64,000 nt of DNA from Chromobotia macracanthus (taxonomy: Eukaryota > Chordata > Actinopteri > Cypriniformes > Botiidae): positions 11,500,001 through 11,564,000 of the forward strand of contig JAZGTH010000008.1 in NCBI GenBank assembly GCA_036877525.1. The letters run 5' to 3'. This document shows, piece by piece, positions 33,801 through 46,188 of the stretch. The notes beneath the pieces were generated by a model, which did no database searches, was not told where the DNA came from, and was given only the letters and a program-made list of their open reading frames with translations. Made by a program: the position numbers and the translations under genes. The first letter of the stretch is position 1. Every line of letters begins with the position of its first letter.

Positions 33801-35191
33801 AAAAATACCTCTGGTAAAATACAACCATCTGACATGTAATCTACAGTAAATAAATAGTCATGCCCCACCCATTTTATTTCTGTATTTTCAAATGAAACAG
33901 GATGGGATCTGGATCAAGAATGAACTAGATTGTTAAAAGTGGGGATGAGAAATAACAGAGCCTGATGATATGAGCCCTAAAAGAAAGTTGTTTTAGAGGC
34001 AGACCAAGTTATTACATTTCGATTAAAAATGACAAACCTTTATTTCTGCAGAAGAATGTGCACACATGAATTATTCATGAGGAGTCCAGGAACTGGTATT
34101 AAGAAAGTAAACAGGGTCAATTTTGATTTCATATTGACTTCTGGAAAAAAATAGTTTCAGTCCTATCACTTCAATTCACTCTTTAGTTTCCTGAGCAGGA
34201 TTTCAGTTCGAGGACTTGTTTGCAAAGAGACGTTCCTGTAATTGAGGTTAAGATCTTTCATTTGCACCTGTTGGATGATTGAATCTGAAATGTGAATGAA
34301 ATAAAAAAATGAACGAACAAAGAATCACACACACACTTACGTACAGAGAGTGAGAGAGAGAGAAAGAGAGCCTGAAAGATCTGTTTGCCTGCAAGCTCAA
34401 TGCCCTGTGCTGTAACACGACTTTTATTTTATTTTTTTTAGTCAAAGCATCTAGAGATTTTCCTACAGTGAACAACCTACCTCTGAAACTGCTCATCCTC
34501 CTCTGTGGCTTCATTACAATGGTAAATTATTCAATAGCTTGTTTAGCTCCCACATCATTTATGATCCCCCTTCTCTATGAAAACACCTAAATTCAAACAC
34601 ACCGAGACTCTTTCTCTCTCTCTCTTCTTATGTTCTCTCACAGCACCAGTTATAGTGTAATGTTCTCATAGTCAATCAAGACAATTTTACTGTACAAATT
34701 ACAGTACACAAGAGCTCCATTTGCTCTTGAAAAATTTACACCACTACTGTTACCACCACAATAACTGTTGGTTATAGTTAGGTGCACTCAGTAATTTTGT
34801 TCTCATTTAAAAAGTTTTGCACATAAAGGGATGAACAAGACTTTTGAGAAATATCACTGAAATAACTCATCCATTCACTTGCGTTTAGGGCACTTGAGTC
34901 TTTGTCAGACTGATATTGTACTTGAGAAGGGAAACAGCTATTAAAGAGTCTGATGTTGCAAAGCAAAAAAGCGCATCAAGGTTCTTTTCGACTTGTGCCA
35001 CTTGTGTCACAGATGTGGGAATTTACGTTTATGAGACACTGGGAGTGTTTTATTAAGACCAAACACTCTTCTATTAGACAGCCGGCTAAAGCAAACCTTA
35101 GTATTACCGTTGTTACTTTGGGTTAGGAATTTAAACAAACCCCTTACCAAATACATGACTGGTGTCAGGGGAGAACTATCAGGAGTGTTGT
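33801..35191. other. Unique AT-rich stretch, no gene seen
   Basis: (GA)n-rich run at 34346-34371 and a CT run at 34609-34628. Nothing else was identified. Confidence 0.35.
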
Positions 35192-35275
35192 CCCAGATAA
35201 CAGGGAATATTCTCAGAACGTTGGCTAACATTCTCTAAAGGTTATCAAAAAAGTTCTTGCAGTAACAGTTTTTCT
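35192..35275 (-). mobile_element. CCCAGCTAAC family, end fragment
   Basis: Starts CCCAGATAACAGGGAATA and continues through 'ttggctaacattctct' and 'gttcttgcagtaacag'; the rest is lost. Confidence 0.7.
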
Positions 35276-36129
35276 ACAATGAGTAGTATGTTTTTAATGT
35301 TAGGGTAGACACATTGCCAGGGTGACACATTGTATGTCTACATACAGTAGACACCCTAGCAACCACCTGAAAGCAGCCCAGCATCACAGCAGTGAGTTCT
35401 GTACAGACAGACAAAGCTTACATGTGTTCAGGAAAAGTATAAACTCTGCTTCCTTCTTTACAATTACTCAGACTGATTTTGTTAGAGCTCAGTATTGCCT
35501 TTCAGTGTTTGCATCGTCATTTATACATTTTGCTTGTCAATGCTTGTCAACACACACAACCTCCAGCACCAGAAGGAAAACATGCTTTGTTATTGTTCCG
35601 CTAGTCTTTAAGCCATTAGTGAGACCGAGTTTTGTGACAATGTAGTTTGCCATCAATTCTCCTGGTGTTGTATCAAAAAGTGGTATTGCAGAAAAAGCCT
35701 TTTTATCTGATCCTGCACACAATGAGGTTTGTTCTCTAGCTCTGAGCTATTACCTGGGAGTTGTACAAAGGGTTTTCTTGATACTGAAAATTACTTTTTT
35801 TGTTCAGTTTCACATGAAATTACGAATATAACATATGAGGCCAACGTTGCATCAGCTCACGCATCGTTACACGCACAAACACGAATTCAGAATAAATAAA
35901 TAAATGTTTTTCTCGAGGTTTATCCACTTTTTCAGATTAAAGATGAATCAGTGTAACTCGCACGTGCCAATTAGGACCTGCATGTATCCACAGTGCTTGA
36001 AAAACCATAACACATACAAACATACAAGTATTCATCTATCGCTTCATCTCTCTCATCATATCGGCTTACATGCTGCAATATACTGAACAACATTACACTC
36101 ATATAGTGTGAGCTGCACAGAGAAAGAGA

Positions 36130-36370
36130 CGCACTGTAAAGAGACACTTCCCATAGGAAAGAAATCTCATTAAAAGGATCTCCTTAATATCTCAATTGTT
36201 TCACCTTGACAGCAATGAAATTAAATGCAAAGCAAATGAAGATATCGTCCTGAGCGTCCTGCTTCAGAGCCTATTAATATCTCCTGAAGCGTCAGATGAG
36301 ATCTCAACAACGTCTCACACTGTGCTTAGATCTGCCAGGTTACCAAAGTCGAAAGTCCGAAATTTCAAAG
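36130..36370. other. Candidate conserved non-coding stretch
   Basis: Repeat-free; a 70-codon plus-strand frame crosses it without domain features. 'ccttaatatctcaattgttt' and 'cctattaatatctcctg' share the TTAATATCTC motif 90 bases apart. Confidence 0.25.
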
Positions 36371-36539
36371 TGAACTCTCATCAAACATTTCTCATAAAAT
36401 TCTTTTAGAAGCAACTGCATTTACTCTTACTGTGTGTTAACAATTGTACAATTTGTGTCTCATCGTGTCTCTTTCGCTTTTTGTCCAATAAGAAATGCAA
36501 GGAGAAACATCTGAGAAAATGTTGAGAGAATTCATAACA

Positions 36540-36830
36540 TTTTTTGGTTAAAAATGAATAGAAATCAGCTGCATTTCAGCTTACCCCCATTCGCAATGGT
36601 GAGTTTATATTAATGATTTAAAATTTGAGCTGTCGGCTCCAATTTCACAGGAAATGTCCATCTGAACACAAAAAGAAGATCCAGCTACTAAATTGCACGC
36701 TTAGGTGCTGTAGATGGTGCAGCGTTTGTAGCTTGTTGTTGAAAATTTAAACTTGTCATCCACTGCAATTTTACGTTTCAAACAGAGATGGTGGTAGAGA
36801 GACAAAAGTTACAGATTGCTGCTTTAAATA
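36540..36830. mobile_element. TGCAATC-ended element, copy 2
   Basis: Shares 'ggttaaaaatgaatagaaatcag', 'ttaatgatttaaaatttgagctgtc', 'aaacagagatggtggtagag' and the right terminus AAAGTTACAGATTGCTGCTTTAAA with the copies at 54.5 and 55.3 kb. The left terminus is eroded. Confidence 0.65.
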
Positions 36831-37079
36831 AGAAGTACTTTTTCATGAATTCAGACTATTTTCCCAGCGATAACACTTTGTTTTACAGTACAACACACAC
36901 ACAAAGAGGAGACTCACTATATTTCAACAGAGCAACACCTGGAGCTAAACTGCTTATCATCACTTCCTTCATCTTCTCTGACTCCTACATAATCTCCATT
37001 GTGGCTCTAATAGCCGTACTGCAGTCGCACGGATGCACTATGACAAACTGTGCGACTGGGGTGCAGATAGGTTAAATGA

Positions 37080-37490
37080 CTTGCCACAGGGGTTGAGGGA
37101 GAAACCATCGCTTCACTGCGGTAATGAAGGTAAAAGATGGTGAGTCCTGCCACCTTAAGGGCCAAGACATTAGCTCCCACTCTCTCCAGCTTTACAGACA
37201 CACAGTAAGTAATTGATAGCCCCGAGATCTTCAGCCGTATTACCATAAAGGTTTCATAAAAAGGCAGAATATTAGTGTTTGGTTATGAAATTCAAATGAG
37301 CCAATGCAATATAGATGGCAGATATTGATAATATGAGATAATTGACCGGCACTGGATATCAGAGGAATAAGCTGAGATTCATATTGAAGTTCAGTAAATT
37401 ATGCATCCGTGCTTAAAATGAGAGGACATGAACGATGAGTCTGGAAGAAGGAGAGTTCAGCTGCCCGAGAGTTCAGCTGATCAACTGATT
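37080..37490. other. Candidate conserved non-coding stretch
   Basis: Repeat-free. It contains 'gaaattcaaatgagccaatg', 'gataatatgagataattgac' and 'ttatgcatccgtgctt', a dense mix of GATA-, TAAT- and ATGCAT-type motifs. Confidence 0.3.
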
Positions 37491-37686
37491 CAGAGATTCC
37501 GCTTTTATTTCGATTATTTTTCACGGTGCGAAATTAAAACAGGAACTCCGACTGCTTTCATCGACCCTAAAACCTGTTGCAGATCTGTTCTGATAGGGCT
37601 GTAGACAGCAACTTCTATTAAAACAACTTTTAATGCAAGCGATGAGATAAAACATTTATAGCAGACACGTCTATTCAAAACAACCC

Positions 37687-37793
37687 ATAGTGCATTTAAG
37701 CTATGTATTCGATTAGTGTGTGTGTGTTCCCTGCGAATCGAACCCACAACCTTCTGCACTGCTAACGCAATGCTCTGCCAGTTCAGCTACAGG
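37687..37793 (-). mobile_element. tRNA-headed SINE, tail truncated
   Basis: On the minus strand: TGTAGCTGAACTGGCAGAGC (box A), 'attgcgttagcagtgcagaa', then GGTTGTGGGTTCGATTC (box B), then a CA run and 'cttaaatgcact'. The L2-type tail is missing. Both promoter boxes are well preserved. Confidence 0.85.
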
Positions 37794-38269
37794 AATACTG
37801 TAACTCAAACCAAACAAAACAAATAATATGTAATTAAGCATAGAAACCAAACGCTTAAATGATAAAGACTGTTCTTCTTCTGTTTCTTTATGTATTTACA
37901 CAAACTCCAATTCAGTGCTAATCATTTTGCATGTTTAATAACTAATGCATTTTCATTTTCACATGAACAAACTTTATTGTTTGGTTCAATTTTTGTTTAC
38001 TTTTGTACATGTTGGATCACTGCTTGATGCAGAATCTGGGACCTGAAGCAAAACCACTTGAAACCCTTTGATATAAAGGATTTGTCTTTAAACAATACAG
38101 CCTTCTGAAAAGACAAAAGGCAGAAGCCACATACAAACATTCAGCTAGATTGTTTTCGTTCAGAAACGAGCTCATAGCTTCCCTTTGTGCCTTCGCTCTT
38201 ATCTTTGATGTCTCCACAGCAAACTATAAATTCAGGGTTCATAAATCTATTATGTTTCATAGCTGTAAG

Positions 38270-38500
38270 TTCTCTGCATCTATCTAGGAGGCATCGCCAT
38301 CCTTGTGCTGTAATCGCCAAAGCTAATAATGAATTGATCCAGACCGGGGATTTAGCATAATGGCTAAATTAATAATTCATATGCACAGACTGTTGGAATT
38401 AGAGATCAGAGCCTGCTGAGAGAGTTTGTCCAGACTCAAAGCTTTAGCAAAACTCCACTCAAATAGATTTCCGCAGGTCCATTGATTTAATATCAGTTCT
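38270..38500. other. Candidate conserved non-coding stretch
   Basis: Repeat-free block with 'aatgaattgatccagaccgg' and 'ggctaaattaataattcata' (about 38360-38380), a homeodomain motif cluster. Confidence 0.3.
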
Positions 38501-39120
38501 GCCGGCAAGAAATTTACATTCTACAGGCAAAAATATAGTAAAAAACTGTTATTAACTGCAGGAGGCTAAAACCTGCAAAACCTCAACGTGCTGTTGTACG
38601 GCCCAGCCTGTTGTGTAATCTGTATGCTGATTGGTTGATAAGTCTTTAGAAAATTTGTTTCATTATGAGGTCCTTTTTGTTTACTTGTCAATTGAATTAA
38701 CAAATGAAAATGACATTTCTGTAATCAAGACTTTTCCTTAAAAGTGAAATCATTTCAGTACAATTTCACTGCAATTATTTTCTCGGAATAATAATAAAAC
38801 AATACATTTGCTGAGCACATGTTGTTATTGCTTTGATTGGTTATTTCATTCTAAATTTAATCCTAAAGTTAAACAATTAAGTTCAAATATACCGATGAAT
38901 TCCTTATGAAAGTGATTATACAGGTGTTACACAAATATGTGTGTGTGCGGATGGGTGGTGAATGAAACGTACTGTTCATAAATGAAAAACTCTATAACTT
39001 TATCAATACAGACACTGGAGTTCATTATGACCCTCAGGTCTAAAATCAACCTCTGAGCAATAAAATGTTCCTCTGGGAACAGATCTCTGTTGCGCCGGGG
39101 CAGATGTGTGTATAAGTCTT

Positions 39121-39290
39121 CCCAGCTAATAGTTTTCCGATGCAAGAACGTTTCTATTAGGTAACAAATATGTTGTTTTGAAAGTTATGCTTTCACATAA
39201 CATCCAGGTTTTAAGAGTTATATTAACACTTTTGCTTGATCATAAGATAGTTATTTAAACATTTTTTAATTCTGTAGCGTTTTGAAAATC
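39121..39290 (+). mobile_element. CCCAGCTAAC family, left half
   Basis: Intact start CCCAGCTAAT, then 'gcaagaacgtttctattagg', 'ccaggttttaagagttatat' and 'taattctgtagcg'; the right half is absent. Confidence 0.7.
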
Positions 39291-39449
39291 TGTGCCAATC
39301 ATGCCAATGTGTCCCTGTTAATTCAGTTTACACACAATAGCAGTGTTCACTTACAGGCCTCTGTCACACCCTGGCTGTGTAAATCTCAAACTCTAACTGT
39401 GTTTCTCATATTCTGATCTCACAGAAAGCTTAGACAATCGTACGTGGCC

Positions 39450-39810
39450 TTAAGGGAAGGCCAAACGAGAGGCAAGGTGTGCAAGAAGAACATAAATTAG
39501 GATGAGAGAGATGAATAGAACTGCAGACAATGGGGCCGCCCTGCAGGGCCCTCTCGCTCTCATATCCAGTCAGGAGGAGCCCTGTAATATCAAACAGGTC
39601 GATATTAAGATAAATGGGGGAATATAATTATTTACACAGGAAGTCCGTCCGAGAGCCATTTAAACAGAGAGATCCGCCTCGCATTAGTTCTCTCACTTCA
39701 CCAATTTTCAATTGTCTTCCATGACATCATTTCCAGGGGCAGCCAGGACGAAGAATTGAAAGAGACTCGTTCAATTGACGTTTAAATAAGATATTTTGTG
39801 GTAATAAACA
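39450..39810. other. Candidate conserved non-coding stretch
   Basis: Repeat-free and compositionally mixed. Contains 'ggggccgccctgcagggccc', paired 'gtcgatattaagataaatgg', and 'ttcaattgtc'/'gttcaattgacg', a CAATTG motif spaced about 60 bases apart. Confidence 0.3.
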
Positions 39811-41255
39811 GTGAAGAATTGGTTGTCCTTTCTTCTTTGAACTTGGTCTCTGTCAGACAGGATGTCCACTGTTGACTTAATAGCTGCTGATTTTGTTCCT
39901 TTATGGTTTAATAACATGCCAAAATAGCAATTACCTGAACTCCAGGTTTAGCACTGCAGGGGCTGATATTAAACTTCAGCATGGACAGGGCGTGAGGGCT
40001 GCGCAGGCCTTGAGGCTGGAATTGAATCGTTCATGTATGTGTTATCAAGCTGCCTTCAGGGGAGAAACAGACGCGCCTCAATCGGAGAGATTCTGGAGCG
40101 CAGGAAAAAGCTGCCCTTGAACACAGACACAGAAATATTCAACATTAAAATATATTTATAGTATTTCTTTCTGTCCCTTTTGATCACAGGAAGTACACAG
40201 GTGGATATAGCTCTGAAAGATTTCTGCATTTATGTGCAAAATAAAAAAAAAACTTTTTTCTATTACTATTTCTAATACTATTTACTCTCAAACGTAACTT
40301 TTGTTTGCCGTCGTTCATCTGCTGTGCCTTTGCTCCTTAAAAAACGAAGCAAAGTTAAAAGCATGATTTTGTTTATCTAAACAAAAACAATCATAATGAA
40401 ACCAAAATAGACTTTTTCATCACACACTCTTGGTCTTATTGTGTACAATTCACCACGGTACTGTATTCCAAAGAAAAAATGTCTGTAATGTTTATTCCAT
40501 GCATAACAATTTTCTTCACCTCTGAAATTAGTTTCCTTTTCAGCTTTCTTCACATGGCTAGTTAATAATAACCAATAACCAAACAGTTATTGTAGTTTTA
40601 GGCTGTTGTAGGTAATACAGCCTTTAAAATCTCGCCAATAGCAAATACAGTAATTTAATGCTGGTTAAAGTTAATGCAATTTAGGTTATGGCTAAAACAG
40701 CAAATAACTTTAAAAGAAGCGTTACCAGTGGGAGACGCCGGGACGCTGGAAGCCCATGGACAGAAAAAGAGTCTTCCTACACAATCCACTGAGAACCTGC
40801 ATGTAGATCTGCCTCTATTCTGGTATGAAAAGACCTGTTTTAATCAGAAATGTGTAACATTAGAAAAACAAAATACGTCGCAAAATGCCATTTCAAGTCT
40901 ATTTTAAATAAAAGATGCGTCACTTCAGACACAACAGGCTCCTCTGAATCACCATTACAGAACACACAACTGTTCTCCACTGGTTTGTTCTCATCATTTT
41001 TAACCCCAGATGATAACAGTAGATACATATTTTGCAGTCTGAAAGCTCCTACTGGACCATCAAAGGCATACAACACTACTTAATATTATCATTATAGCTT
41101 TTACAGCTTAATTAAAGTCGCAGTAAAAACTTTTTTTTCTGTACTTAAATGAAGTCATAATTGCCAAGCCTCTTTTTCACTTTAAAGCTATACCAGACAC
41201 CAAACAGACTGGGAAATTCTGTTTAATTCTGGATAATAGTTTTAATACATCTAGG
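39811..41255. other. Unique stretch, no gene seen
   Basis: Two overlapping frames on opposite strands at 40840-41083 (about 77 codons each) have no domain features. No mobile element was recognised. Confidence 0.3.
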
Positions 41256-41274
41256 AGTGTGTGTGTGTGTGTGG
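41256..41274. repeat. (GT)n microsatellite
   Basis: Directly abuts the left terminal repeat of the element at 41275. Confidence 0.9.
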
Positions 41275-41527
41275 GTTTACCTAAGTATATATTGGGGACA
41301 AATTTGTACCTGAAAGTTTGTGAAACCTGACAAATCTGAGCAAAACCTCATTTTGGGGACGTCCTCATTTGTAAAAACGCTGTATAATACAGTAAAAGAA
41401 GTTTTTTTAATTGTTAAAATGCAGAAAGGATTGTGTTAGGGTAGGAGTGTGTGTTAGGTTATATTGTTCATAACTAGCTGTGTATAAAAAAACACGTCTA
41501 TGGACTGTCCCCATTTAGATAGTAAGC
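41275..41527. mobile_element. GGGGACA inverted-repeat element next to GT tracts
   Basis: Left end GTTTACCTAAGTATATATTG then GGGGACA; right end TGTCCCCATTTAGATAGTAA then GC. The ends are inverted copies with few mismatches. 253 bp, non-coding. (GT)n lies on the left and TGTGTGTGT on the right (41529-41537), the same arrangement as at 6.93-7.19 kb. Confidence 0.75.
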
Positions 41528-42700
41528 ATGTGTGTGTAAGCAGACGATGGCAGCAGTTACACTATAGCCATGAATGAAACCAAACAAATGGCAGGTCTGC
41601 AGGTACAGTGAACTGACTCAGTTTAATACAGGGTTTGCTACAGGCATGAAGTCTGGAGTCAGCACATAATAAGGAGGCTGTGGATGACCTGTGCAAATGG
41701 AAAAGTATACAGTGAACAAGTAAAAAAAACCCTGGATATGATATAATTACAGGATCAGATTTATCTTCATATTTGAAACCCTTTCAAGTGTTTCAACATG
41801 AAACAAAAACGTGTCTTACACATTGGAACACCTACCGTACAGACACTCCTGTGTGTTTTCTTCACTAAATTTTCAGACAAGCTGAAAGTGTTTCTTCACA
41901 GATTGGCCACTTTTGGTCCTGTGGACAAAAATAAACTCTCTTAAAAGACAAGTTTCACACGTTCACTATTTTATCAAGTTATTTTTCTTTACACATCACG
42001 TTTCCCGTTTCATCCCAAGTGTGTCGCACACTGACACTTTTGTCTCCTTGGTAACCAAATACAGTAACTTAAAAAAAGTTGTTGGGCAAAAATTGTTGGT
42101 CGTGGTGGAAAAGGGCATCTGAGAACTAGCGGAAATGGTAAAACCTTTTCAAAGCAATTTTAATGTGACCTTCATACAAACAAAACAGAAAATATCAACC
42201 CCGTGGACAATAAAAGTGCTTGTTGCCTAAAAAAATTGTAAGATTTTTTTTGCCAACATTAGACATAATTTTGACTACAGCTTTAGCATATGTCATAATA
42301 ACATAACGTTTATTATCATTTATTAACATTTTTAATCCAACGTGACGTCCAAAAAAGAAAAACAACCAATTTATCATAAGAGAGAGACACATGCAAGTAG
42401 TTCCATAATGCCAAATTTCAAAAGTAAAACAAAATAGTACATCAGCCATAGCAGTTAAACTGAACTGAACAGCAGAAGAAACGCAGAACAGAGGAAAAAT
42501 AGCAATACAATATCTTTATTAAAAAGTAATTTTAGTAGTAACAATAAATAAACTAATAAATCAACGTTGCTAATAAACGATCACACACATACATGATGTC
42601 CCCTCTTCCTCAGACACACAGACACACAGAGTCCCGTGCTCACATACATCCCTGAATGTTTGCTTACACATGAACCAGCGCATCGCATCATCGCTTTAAT
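41528..42700. other. Unique stretch, no gene seen
   Basis: AT-rich; a short ACACAGACACACAG run at about 42613. No exon or repeat recognised. Confidence 0.35.
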
Positions 42701-42759
42701 CAGATTTATTCATTAAAAAGGAAATGATCATTTTCTTCCGATCTTTTTCCAGCGTTGAT

Positions 42760-43290
42760 CTATTGAAACAAACCCGGGGTAATTATGCGACGGCACATTC
42801 GGGTCTTTTGTAAAGATGCATTACAGATGCATTGAATATCAGCCGCACCATTGAAACTCACTAAACATTGATTACAGCTTTAATTCGCACATCTCTCCAA
42901 TGATTCATGAAATTGCCACGCCCAAAGTGGAAATGATTACCCACAATGCACTGCTGCTAGGAAAAATACCCTTGACCACAGCTGACCGACGGCAGGCTCT
43001 CATTGAAAATGATGCACCTGTAATGTATCTCAATGAGCGTGTGAGTCATTGAATCAGAAAGGTAAATTATTACCCAGGCATCATATAATGACCCAAACAC
43101 AGTTCGTCCCCGGGGCCCCACGCGGATCCAATTTGGCATTCGGTGCATTACTTCATATTAAAATATGCTCAGTTGCTCTCTGCACAGACCTCTCGCATGA
43201 CAATCATAAACACACAAATGGAAAATTATGAAAAAGAAGAACCATTTAAATTACAGCCGTAATGTTTACGATCTCCAAGACCACATGGAA
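42760..43290. other. Candidate conserved non-coding stretch with ZNF143-type site
   Basis: The longest repeat-free, evenly complex block in the window. It contains the ZNF143/Staf-type site listed separately, 'ccccggggccccacgcggat' near 43110 and several TAAT motifs. Confidence 0.35.
42938..42954 (+). promoter_or_regulatory. ZNF143/Staf-type site TACCCACAATGCACTGC
   Basis: Matches the vertebrate ZNF143 core (YCCCAYAATGCAYYG as I know it) across its length. The same core recurs at 52129. Confidence 0.45.
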
Positions 43291-43616
43291 GGGTTTTAGT
43301 ATTAAAAGCTGATCTGATCCAAGTTCAAGTGGGCCACAAAAGAGAAACAGTTTATATAAAAAACTAAAAATATGCCCAGTATATGAAAAACCCTGAGTCT
43401 TAAAAAACAAAATCGCCTGTGACTCACACAGACTCAAAATATCATATTGATTGGCAGTATATGTGCTGCACTTTCAGATGTCACAAAATGAAGAACAGCA
43501 GTCAATCTAGTCTGCGAATCCATAACATTTTATCTTGTGTGCTACGTTTTCCCTGATTGAATTAGTTGTAGTTTCATTGTGACCTCGAGTCTTCGAGGAA
43601 AACTTCATGGAGAGTT

Positions 43617-43633
43617 TGTGTGTGTGTGTTTGT
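43617..43633. repeat. (GT)n microsatellite
   Basis: Short GT run; another lies at 43747-43760. Confidence 0.85.
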
Positions 43634-45954
43634 GTGCCCTTATGAAAACACTCGGGGGTTTGTATTCTGACAAACCCCTGTGGCACGCTTCTGGTGTACA
43701 TCACCACAAATGCACTGCATGTTTGCGGCAAAGGTGTTTGTACATGCGTGTGTGTGTGTGACATCTGTGTTGTCAGAAACTTCATAAGATTCCTAATTCT
43801 TTGTATTGCTAGAAAAACATTGTGTTGTTTTACGTTCTTGAAAGAAAGACTGAAAGAAAGAATGAAAGAGACAGACAGACAGACATTGTGTTTGCTTGTT
43901 TATTTTTGTTTGTTTATTTTATGTCAGTGTTTTGACCCGTGAGAATTTGAGGTTGTGTGAGGACCTGTGTGAGGACCTGTGTGTATGCATGTGTATGTCT
44001 GTGTTTAAGTATACATAAACTGTTAAACTCATAAAATTCCTCAAGGATATATCCAGTGTTTGTGCAGTGACCTAAAACTGTTCATTTGTAAATATGTGGT
44101 TTGAAAATGCTAAGGGTTCAATTCCCAGTGAATAAACAGGATCTGTATCATAGAAGGGAAGGCTGAATCCTCTTATATTTTGCACATCTAAATGCTGGTA
44201 CATATTCCATACAGAGCTTTTATACACATTAAAAGCTTTTTTATACACCTAAAAACAATGTTATTGTTTAGATCAGTTTTTAGAGCTGATATTAATATAA
44301 CTTGCACTGCTTTATTTGTTTTATAAAGCTAATTGTGATTATTGTTATTGCTGTGGCATCAGAATAAAGTATAAACCTTTAGTTGTGAGATTAGTTGATT
44401 CCGACGGTTATTGATAAAGTCTGTAGTGAGGCAGACACACCGTCTCATTTCTGACAGATGCAGTTAGCATTAAGCAGAGATAACGTTAAATCAAATCCTT
44501 ATTTTGCCCACACATGCACGTCACTGGGACTGGCACGTCATTCTTAAAATTGTAAACTTGCCAGTGATAAGATATTCACACATGCAGATTTCCAGTAGTT
44601 ATACGGCCTCAGTTCTAAAAAACACTCATTTTGTCATGAAAGCCAAATTGTAATTAACCACCAAAATTTCCACATTTTATACGTTATGAAAATACCACAG
44701 TACTACCATGATTTTTGTAGATATGCACCATGCAAATAAATACTATTAATAAATACCTTTAAACCATTAAAGATTATTTATTCATATAATGCAATGTAGG
44801 TGTATTTAGTATATTAATTAACAATCATTAAGGTAATGTTAAATAAATAATAATTTATATGTTACCATGTAAAGCGTAATATAAAGCATTATATTACCTG
44901 AGCTTTTTTATACTACACCAGGTATATTTCAAAACACCACATCATTATTACCTGATACATCAGTGTATCACTGCCCGAGTGCTTTATATAAGGGAAAAAA
45001 AGGGAAGAAAAATACACTGGTAGAGAACAAAGGAAACAGAGAGACATAAAAACAGTCTGTGATTAGGGTTCAATATTTCCTCCCGTCCATAAAGCAAACC
45101 AGGAGGAGAAGGACAGAAATGAAAGTCAATAATGAACAGAGGAGGAGAGAGGAGGAAAAGTCTGGAGAGGAATCAGAACAGCTGTGGCTCAGAATCAGGC
45201 TGGGGTTCGACAGTGCCGAACAACGGACAATAGTAGCGACCTTTGAAGTCGGGGCCAGTCAGGCTTTGAAGTTCTCCGAGCATCACTGATTTGCCAGCAA
45301 ACAAACACTGAGGGAGTAACACATCAGATCCAACACCTTCTAAAGGACAAAAGTAAACAATGCAATGCAGGGCTGTCTTGATTACCTCTGCTGAAAGCAT
45401 CACAATGACTCTCTGTAAAGCTTAACACACCTTTAAAGACCTTGGAATTCATTTGTGTGAGTGTACAGTACCTCCGCTGGACGCAGATCCTGAAACACAA
45501 TGTAACTAATTCTGTTATCCTGTTTCTCTCTCATATACAGACACACTCACTCAGTGAAACAGATGGATGGGCAGTGATCAGTCTGTTGTACACAGCAGTC
45601 AGCTGTCCACCTGCATTGTGTAGACGGTGGAAAGCAGAGCGGCTTTAGATTCTCAAAAAAGAGGCGAACAATAATGGATGAGCTGGAAGAGCTTCCGAAG
45701 AAGAAAAGAACACATTTAGATTTATTAAATTGTGCATTGGCAAATCGTATTGTGTGTTTGTAAAGGTGGTCTCACGTTTTCCCGGGAATTCTACCTGAAT
45801 CTAAACTTCCAATGAGTAACCAATGAATTTCATCATTACTATTTTTATTTCTTGGGCACATGTTGATTTTCTGCTAAATTAATACTAGATTTGTTTTACT
45901 TTAGAGTGAGAGAGATAAAAAGAAAGGGAGGATAGAGAGAGAATCAGAGGGGGA
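43634..45954. other. Unique stretch with small repeat relics
   Basis: Includes (GACA)n at about 43869-43886, a lone box-B-like GGGTTCAATTCCCAG at 44114 (SINE relic), a CATGG/TACCA repeat patch at 44688-44745, and a purine-rich tract at 45090-45175. No convincing exon. Confidence 0.35.
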
Positions 45955-46008
45955 CAGACAGACAGATAGATAGATAGATGGGAGAGACAGAAAGAGAGAT
46001 GGGGGTTT

Positions 46009-46044
<36 letters not shown>

Positions 46045-46077
46045 AGGTGGGAAAGTAGATAGATAGACAGACATACA

Positions 46078-46117
<40 letters not shown>

Positions 46118-46151
46118 AGGTGGGAAAGTAGATAGATAGACAGACATACAG

Positions 46152-46187
<36 letters not shown>
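45955..46187. repeat. GA/GATA minisatellite with a 73-bp unit
   Basis: A (GA)n tract followed by 'aattaggtgggaaagtagat', GATA and GACA units occurs at 46041 and again at 46114, then a third (GA)n run. The period is 73 bp. The sequence is purine-only on one strand over long runs. Confidence 0.95.
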
Positions 46188-46188
<1 letters not shown>

